Shown here in pieces: positions 14,340 to 18,084 of a stretch of DNA of 18,084 nt. The stretch spans positions 1 to 18,084 of the forward strand of contig JAHHUH010000028.1 of assembly GCA_020024105.1 (NCBI GenBank), written 5' to 3'. The position numbers and the translations under genes are program-made. Numbering within the stretch: the stretch's first letter is position 1; every line of letters starts with the position of its first letter. The notes beneath the pieces were generated by a model. The model did no database searches. It was given only the letters and a program-made list of their open reading frames with translations, and was not told the DNA's origin. Origin of the DNA: Phascolarctobacterium sp. Lineage in GTDB: Bacteria > Bacillota > Negativicutes > Acidaminococcales > Acidaminococcaceae.

Positions 14340-15809
14340 ATGTTTATCGGTCGGGAAACGGAACTCAGATTTTTAGAGGAGAGATATCAGGAGGACCGGG
14401 GGCAGCTGGTCGTGCTGTATGGTCGGCGGCGTGTGGGTAAGACAGAAACCCTGCGGGAATTCTGTAAGGACAAGCCCCATGTGTTTTATTCCTGTACCCA
14501 GAGCACTGACAAGGTGCAGCTGGTCAAATTCTCCCAGCTGATGCTGAAAGAAGATATTCCCGCCCGGAACTACATAACAGAGTTTGTGGACTGGGAAAAT
14601 GCTTTCCATGCCGTTCTGGATCTTCCCTATGGCGACAGAAAAAAGCTCATCGTCATCGATGAGTTCCCCTATATGTGCAAGGGCAATGACAGTATTCCCT
14701 CCATCTTGCAGAACCTTTGGGACTCAGAGCTGAAGGATGCCAACGTGATGATAATTCTCTGCGGCAGCGCCATGAGCTTCATCGAGAAGGAATTACTGGC
14801 AGAAAAGAATCCGCTGTATGGTCGTGCTACCGGCATTTATAAAATGGAAGCGATGGGCTTTTATGATGCAGTCCGGTTTTTCCCAGACTATTCCCCCAGA
14901 GACAAGGTGCTGGCCTATGCGGTGCTGGGTGGCATTCCCCATTACCTGAATCAGTTTGATCCGAGGAAATCCCTGGGTGAAAACATCAAGCGGAGCATCC
15001 TGACCAAGGGCTCGGTGCTGTACAGCGAGGTGGAATTCCTGCTGCATCAGGAGCTGCGGGAAACGCCTATCTACAACTCCATCATCGAGGCCGTGGCCTT
15101 GGGTAATACCAAGCTCAGCGACATCAGCCAAAAGGCCATGATGGACAGTACTTCCAAGACCAGTGTGTATCTGCGAAATCTGATCGAGCTGGGTATTGTG
15201 GAGCGGGAATTCTCCGTAGATGTGAAGCTCAAGGAGAAGGCTAATGCCAGTCGGGGCGCTTACTGTCTGACGGATAACTTCTTCCGCTTCTGGTATACCT
15301 TCGGCTTCGCTAACTTCTCTCAGCTGGAGGACGGTGACGTGGATGGTGTTTACGAGTATGTGGTGGAGCCGGCTCTCCATGAGTTTGCTTCCTTCATCTT
15401 TGAGGATGTGTGCAAGGAGTTTGTGAAGGAGCAGCAGAAGCGCAATGCGCTGCCCTTCCGATACAGCAAAATGGGCCGCTGGTTCGGTAGAACTACGATG
15501 CGGGATGAGCACACAGACTCCGGTCTGCGGACTGTCGAAACAGAGATCGACCTGTTGGCTATCGACCGGGAAGGGAAAAACTATCTGGTAGGCGAATGCA
15601 AGTTCAAGAAGCAGCCTTTCCGGTATTCTGAGTATCTGAACACTGTGGCAAAGCTGGCTCCGCAGAAGCAAAAGGCAGCGTTCTACTATGCACTGTTCTC
15701 GGAGAGCGGCTTTGACGAGAAAATCGAAGAAATTGCCCGGGAAGACCAGACGCTGCTACTGTATGATCTGGAGCAAATTGTTTCATATCGGGACGGTGGG
15801 CAGTCATAA
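14340..15809 (+). CDS. ATPase with C-terminal PD-(D/E)XK nuclease-like domain (DUF234 type)
   Basis: A 489-residue protein of the family pairing an archaeal-type P-loop ATPase with a C-terminal DUF234 domain; the biological role of the family is not established. It opens MFIGRETELRFLEERY as relatives do. Walker A is GRRRVGKT (residues 28-35), Walker B is LIVIDEF (Asp107, Glu108), followed by the sensor-like LCGSAMSF. A winged-helix region follows (about 240-300). Asp404 and Glu419-Cys-Lys421 (EIDLLAIDREGKNYLVGECK) fit a PD-(D/E)XK nuclease core. I chose the ATG at 14340 because AAGGAGG (14327-14333) is six bases before it; the in-frame ATG at 14334 touches that site. Frequent CGG and CAG codons differ from the CGT-rich neighbours, suggesting acquisition by transfer. 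It is a single-gene unit with its own terminator. Confidence 0.85.
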   Translation: MFIGRETELRFLEERYQEDRGQLVVLYGRRRVGKTETLREFCKDKPHVFYSCTQSTDKVQLVKFSQLMLKEDIPARNYITEFVDWENAFHAVLDLPYGDRKKLIVIDEFPYMCKGNDSIPSILQNLWDSELKDANVMIILCGSAMSFIEKELLAEKNPLYGRATGIYKMEAMGFYDAVRFFPDYSPRDKVLAYAVLGGIPHYLNQFDPRKSLGENIKRSILTKGSVLYSEVEFLLHQELRETPIYNSIIEAVALGNTKLSDISQKAMMDSTSKTSVYLRNLIELGIVEREFSVDVKLKEKANASRGAYCLTDNFFRFWYTFGFANFSQLEDGDVDGVYEYVVEPALHEFASFIFEDVCKEFVKEQQKRNALPFRYSKMGRWFGRTTMRDEHTDSGLRTVETEIDLLAIDREGKNYLVGECKFKKQPFRYSEYLNTVAKLAPQKQKAAFYYALFSESGFDEKIEEIAREDQTLLLYDLEQIVSYRDGGQS

Positions 15810-15830
15810 AAGTCCGACCCAATAGAATTG

Positions 15831-15865
15831 AACAGGCCGCTATCATCGTAATAGTGGCCTGTTTT
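15831..15865 (+). terminator. intrinsic terminator after the ATPase gene
   Basis: AACAGGCCGCTAT (15831-15843) pairs with ATAGTGGCCTGTT (15851-15863) with one G-T wobble around a 7-base loop; TTTT follows. It starts 21 bases after the ATPase stop. Confidence 0.85.
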
Positions 15866-15951
15866 ACGCAGAGCTGGCCAAGGTGAGAGCTGAGCTTGAG
15901 GACATTGAGGCTCAGAGCCGCTGGGAAAGAAGTTCCGTCAGGCGGGAATAG
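15862..15951 (+). pseudogene. possible C-terminal remnant of a lost gene
   Basis: Starting inside the terminator, one frame reads FYAELAKVRAELEDIEAQ then SRWERSSVRRE and a TAG stop. Its charged, heptad-like pattern looks like the end of a coiled-coil protein. There is no start codon with a ribosome binding site, and the frame is closed upstream at 15829. The family is not recognisable from about 30 residues. It may be the stump of a gene interrupted when the ATPase gene arrived, or chance. Confidence 0.3.
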
Positions 15952-15977
15952 AAAACTCTATTTTGATGTTAGTCTGT

Positions 15978-16034
15978 AACCGCTAAATTTTTTGGTAGGC
16001 CTGTCTACTGATTAGTTTAGCGGTTTTCGTTTTT
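15978..16034 (+). terminator. second terminator-like hairpin before tRNA-Ala
   Basis: AACCGCTAAA (15978-15987) pairs perfectly with TTTAGCGGTT (16016-16025); the 28-base loop contains a smaller GTAG/CTAC hairpin. TTCGTTTTT follows. It lies between the decayed fragment and the tRNA promoter and probably belonged to the interrupted gene. Confidence 0.6.
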
Positions 16035-16057
16035 CTTCAGTATTTTTTAGAAAGCTC

Positions 16058-16086
16058 TTTACTTTTATTATATTTTCTGCTAGAAT
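16058..16086 (+). promoter_or_regulatory. promoter for tRNA-Ala
   Basis: TTTACT (16058-16063), a 17-base spacer ending in TGC, and TAGAAT (16081-16086) form an extended -10 promoter about 45 bases before the mature tRNA. Confidence 0.6.
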
Positions 16087-16125
16087 AATTATCAGTTCTT
16101 CTGGGGCTCACAAGAGCCGATAATT
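16087..16125 (+). promoter_or_regulatory. two-part hairpin in the tRNA-Ala leader
   Basis: AATTATC (16087-16093) pairs with GATAATT (16119-16125), and within it GGCTC (16105-16109) pairs with GAGCC (16114-16118) around an ACAA loop. The left strand has an 11-base bulge. It would fold in the leader RNA just before the tRNA. Its role is unknown; like the ssrA leader hairpin it could assist 5' processing. Confidence 0.45.
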
Positions 16126-16131
16126 GTATAT

Positions 16132-16207
16132 GGGGGCGTAGCTCAGCTGGGAGAGCACCTGCCTTGCAAGCAGGGGGTCAGGAGTTCGATTCTCCTCGTC
16201 TCCACCA
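16132..16207 (+). tRNA. tRNA-Ala, anticodon TGC
   Basis: A complete 76-base cloverleaf with encoded CCA. The acceptor stem GGGGGCG pairs with CGTCTCC (two G-U pairs). GCTCAGCTGGGAGAGC is the D arm, CCTGC-CTTGCAA-GCAGG the anticodon arm with TGC at 16165-16167, and GGAGTTCGATTCTCC the T arm. It reads GCA and, with wobble, other alanine codons. It stands alone with its own promoter and terminator. Confidence 0.97.
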
Positions 16208-16219
16208 TTAGTAATTTAG

Positions 16220-16250
16220 TCGCATTCATCGTAGATGGATGCGATTTTTT
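16220..16250 (+). terminator. intrinsic terminator after tRNA-Ala
   Basis: TCGCATTCATC (16220-16230) pairs with GATGGATGCGA (16234-16244) with one wobble around a 3-base loop, followed by six T residues. It starts 12 bases after the tRNA. Confidence 0.9.
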
Positions 16251-16343
16251 ATTATCTGCTGTCAGCTGAGGGTGGGGCTGTTCTGCCCGTGGGTGGTGGC
16301 ACGTACTGAGGTCAGCTGCACTTAAAACGGAGAATTGTTTAAA

Positions 16344-16372
16344 TAGATACAGCTAAAGAGAGCATTTATAAT
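16344..16372 (+). promoter_or_regulatory. candidate promoter for the 96-aa gene
   Basis: TAGATA (16344-16349) and a perfect TATAAT (16367-16372) are 17 bases apart, leaving a leader of about 85 bases. A second TATAAT lies at 16376-16381 without a good -35, and TAGAAT at 16432-16437 is a nearer but -35-poor alternative. The rest of 16251-16464 shows no gene. Confidence 0.35.
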
Positions 16373-16464
16373 TTTTATAATATCTTTCATAAATTACTGG
16401 CATTTTCCCCCACTTTAGAGTATGCTTTAGGTAGAATAGAGTATTCTTAAAGGAGGGATTATTC

Positions 16465-16755
16465 ATGTATGTTGCAACCTTTAGAACTGATAATGGCTAT
16501 ATTGAACATGTCTATACCATTGAGGGTGCTACCTTAGAAAAAATCGTCAGCCGTTTTCAGGCTGTGCAGGATTTGGACTGTCTGGTACGTATGGGACGCC
16601 TCATGGGTGATACCGAAGATGAAAAAGCCTTGGATGCTTTAGAAAATTTTTTGATTAAATTCTATGCTGGTAAGCTACACATTGAAGATTTACAGAACTT
16701 TGAGGTAAATTTAAGTGAGGGTTCCATCAAATGCCTGAAGGTGGAAGAAAAATAG
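16465..16755 (+). CDS. uncharacterised 96-residue protein
   Basis: I do not recognise this family. The protein is small, acidic and apparently soluble, with no signal peptide or membrane segment. It starts with alternating hydrophobic residues (MYVATFRTDNGYIEHVYTIE), likely a short beta sheet, followed by helices (LEKIVSRFQAVQDLD, EDEKALDALENFLIKFYAG) and the tail VNLSEGSIKCLKVEEK. It has a strong AGGAGGG at 16451-16457, seven bases before the ATG, and ordinary codon use, which support a real gene. The next ORF starts 31 bases after its stop with a good ribosome binding site, so the two may form a small operon. Nothing in the sequence names a function. Confidence 0.75.
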   Translation: MYVATFRTDNGYIEHVYTIEGATLEKIVSRFQAVQDLDCLVRMGRLMGDTEDEKALDALENFLIKFYAGKLHIEDLQNFEVNLSEGSIKCLKVEEK

Positions 16756-16786
16756 ATTAGTCCGACGGTGAAGGAGGGGCTGGAGC

Positions 16787-17191
16787 TTGGGCATTAAGCA
16801 TTTACAGGGGGTGTTTTGCCAAGAGGTTATTTTAGGCAAGGAAAAGAAGCACAACGAGCGTGAAGCCGGTATTGTCCAGAAAGGCGAGCTTGCCTTTTAT
16901 AAGCCTATGCCTCCGGCAGCTGTTCCCTGTTCTGCCAGGGCTTCGACAAAGCCTTCCCATCAGCGGGCGGTGCCTGGGGATTGGGTGGAAATCTGTGAGG
17001 GCAGCTATAGTGGTCGTCAGGGAGAATTGCTGTTTAAGCGTTTAGCCCTGTATGGTAAGGGGATGCAGTATAAGGTGAGGGTGGAGGAAAGATTCTTTCG
17101 CGGCTCACGTTTACAGAGGGTTGTACAGAGATTGGTTATCACCAAAAAAATCAAGCTTTTACAGCACCGGCTGTTAGGGAAAAAAGGGTAA
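16787..17191 (+). CDS. uncharacterised 134-residue basic protein with a KOW-like motif
   Basis: The start is TTG at 16787, seven bases after AAGGAGGGG (16771-16779). The protein is basic, with no membrane segment. Residues 64-83 (GDWVEICEGSYSGRQGELLF) resemble a KOW motif, the RNA/protein-binding loop of NusG and some ribosomal proteins (G-D-x-V-x-I-x-x-G-x-Y-x-G-x-x-G). This is my reading of a short pattern and needs a profile search. The C-terminal part (YKVRVEERFFRGSRLQRVVQRLVITKKIKLLQHRLLGKK) is rich in Arg and Lys, fitting nucleic-acid binding. The N-terminal 60 residues have low complexity. It may be co-transcribed with the 96-residue gene. A chance ORF is less likely given the ribosome binding site but not excluded. 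Confidence 0.55.
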   Translation: MGIKHLQGVFCQEVILGKEKKHNEREAGIVQKGELAFYKPMPPAAVPCSARASTKPSHQRAVPGDWVEICEGSYSGRQGELLFKRLALYGKGMQYKVRVEERFFRGSRLQRVVQRLVITKKIKLLQHRLLGKKG

Positions 17192-17220
17192 AGAGACTTT
17201 TTGCGTTTCCAGTACTAAGT

Positions 17221-17262
17221 TATTTGTTCCACATATATATTACTATGATATTTGTTCCACAT
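17221..17262. repeat. direct repeats TATTTGTTCCACAT
   Basis: Two identical 14-base copies lie at 17221-17234 and 17249-17262, 28 bases apart. The core TTGTTCCAC occurs a third time, inverted (GTGGAACAA), at 17462-17470, over the ribosome binding site and first base of the 36-residue ORF. They could be regulator sites or leftovers of a mobile-element end. Confidence 0.6.
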
Positions 17263-17372
17263 TATGAGAAGAGAGGGGACTGCTTAATGCGCTAGTTGAG
17301 TAAGGTAGCTGAAGTTTATAAGGCTTGGCGCTGCTTAGGCGCTGTACACGTAAATAAATAAGCTAGAACATA

Positions 17373-17411
17373 AAAGGACAACAGTTTTATAACAGTTGTC
17401 CTTTCTTTTTT
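17373..17411 (+). terminator. intrinsic terminator upstream of the 36-aa ORF
   Basis: AAAGGACAAC (17373-17382) pairs perfectly with GTTGTCCTTT (17395-17404) around a 12-base loop, followed by C and six T residues. It probably ends the transcript of the two small genes at 16465-17191; 17192-17372 holds only the direct repeats and no ORF with a ribosome binding site. Confidence 0.8.
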
Positions 17412-17469
17412 GTGTCAGTTGGGAAAACCGTCCAAGCTTAGAAACCATCTTCCAGAAGGAGGTGGAACA

Positions 17470-17580
17470 ATGGAGTGCAAATTTGTTTTTGGTAAAGCTC
17501 GTGTCGAAATTAAAATTGAAAATCAACTAATGCCTACCGTTTTGATGTTCATGCTTGAGCATGTTTGTGATTTATTCTAA
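17470..17580 (+). CDS. small 36-residue ORF with strong ribosome binding site
   Basis: The frame starts MECKFVFGKARVEIKIEN and ends MLEHVCDLF before TAA. AAGGAGGTGG (17456-17465) is an almost perfect Shine-Dalgarno at ideal spacing, the main reason to believe it. The first half is short beta-like with alternating charges, the second half hydrophobic with several Met and Leu, but too short for a clear membrane helix. I do not recognise it. It follows a terminator, so it needs its own promoter, which I cannot place. It might be a stand-alone small protein, a leader peptide, or the start of a decayed gene or insertion-sequence ORF. Confidence 0.45.
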   Translation: MECKFVFGKARVEIKIENQLMPTVLMFMLEHVCDLF

Positions 17581-18084
17581 TTGCACTAACTAAAAGGGGA
17601 ATACTTTGGCGGTAGTCGCGCTAAGGTGTTCTTCCACAATAATTTAGGAGCTGGTTGCAGCTTAGTAAGCTATTGAGTAGGTAAAAGTACAGAGGAATGT
17701 GTGGCTATGTAGGATTATTTTGTCCTGATGAATAAGTTTTGCTACAGTCAATAAAGGAATAATATGAATTTTAAATAATATTGTACGATGAAAAAATATA
17801 TTAGAGGAATGTTCGCTACAGAGAGAACTTTAATGCATTTTGTACACTGACCATGATGGTGGAAATTTATGAAAAAACTTTCTAATGCTTTGCAAATTTT
17901 ATTGATACAAAATGCTAGAGAAGAAAAAAATTAAAAATTATTTACTCATAGACTAATTGCAATTTTTATGTATATATAATTAAAATATATATTATGATCT
18001 TTAATTCTTATTTTATTTTAAATGAGTTTCTCTTTTGATTGTCTGGGTTTTATTTATAATATTAAATTTTCCTTCATTTACTTG
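17581..18084. other. AT-rich stretch with no convincing gene
   Basis: No ORF above about 20 codons has a ribosome binding site. A 21-codon frame at 17869-17934 (MKKLSNALQILLIQNAREEKN) has a weak GGTGGA before it. GCTACAG occurs twice (in TTTTGCTACAGTC and TTCGCTACAGAG). The last 150 bases are extremely AT-rich and probably belong to the upstream region of a gene beyond the window. Confidence 0.5.

Noticed and set aside
14793..15671. Long open frame on the minus strand (292 codons) opposite the ATPase gene
   Set aside because: It is antisense to a gene with intact Walker and nuclease motifs; it has no recognisable motif, and its openness follows from the codon pattern of the real gene.
16394..16426. 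TGGCAT followed by TATGCT as a sigma-54 promoter
   Set aside because: There is no GC dinucleotide at the required spacing after the GG.
17869..17934. 21-codon frame MKKLSNALQILLIQNAREEKN
   Set aside because: Weak ribosome binding site and extremely AT-rich surroundings, where short frames beginning MKK are common by chance.
1..18084. CRISPR array or intact insertion sequence
   Set aside because: No regularly spaced repeats of CRISPR type and no intact transposase frame; the only repeats are the short TTGTTCCAC set.

Overview
This is an 18 kb chromosomal segment from a low-to-middle GC Firmicute. The best guess is a Negativicute such as an Acidaminococcaceae/Phascolarctobacterium relative; this is inferred from gene order and protein style, and no marker gene in the window proves it. 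All confident protein genes and both RNA genes lie on the + strand.

Region 1 (about 53-7323) is a complete lower-glycolysis operon. It starts after an upstream terminator and holds cggR (sugar-phosphate-responsive repressor), gapA, a single 641-codon gene fusing phosphoglycerate kinase to triose-phosphate isomerase, gpmI and eno, ending at a strong intrinsic terminator. A CggR-type tandem operator lies just before cggR, so the operon is probably autoregulated. Together the enzymes carry triose phosphates to phosphoenolpyruvate. A hairpin sits between cggR and gapA.

Region 2 (7391-13916) is the conserved Firmicutes block secG - esterase - rnr - smpB - ssrA (protein export, RNA decay, ribosome rescue). 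Here a K+-dependent, probably Na+-pumping membrane pyrophosphatase (hppA) lies between secG and the esterase. ssrA has its own promoter and a leader hairpin, and encodes the tag (A)ANEEYALAA.

Region 3 (13917-16250) is accessory-looking. It carries an orphan ATPase with a PD-(D/E)XK nuclease-like C-terminus, with scraps of decayed coding sequence on either side and several terminators. The tmRNA gene on the left and a tRNA-Ala(TGC) gene on the right have very similar 3' ends (33 of 39 bases).

Region 4 (16251-18084) holds a small unrecognised gene (96 aa), a 134-aa protein with a KOW-like motif, a terminator, a 36-aa ORF with an excellent ribosome binding site, three copies of a TTGTTCCAC element, and an AT-rich tail with no convincing gene.

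The most notable items are the in-frame PGK-TIM fusion, hppA in the secG-rnr block, the tmRNA/tRNA-Ala-bracketed ATPase island, and the repeat plus micro-ORF cluster at the right end. I did not find a clear multi-gene system of an unknown kind.
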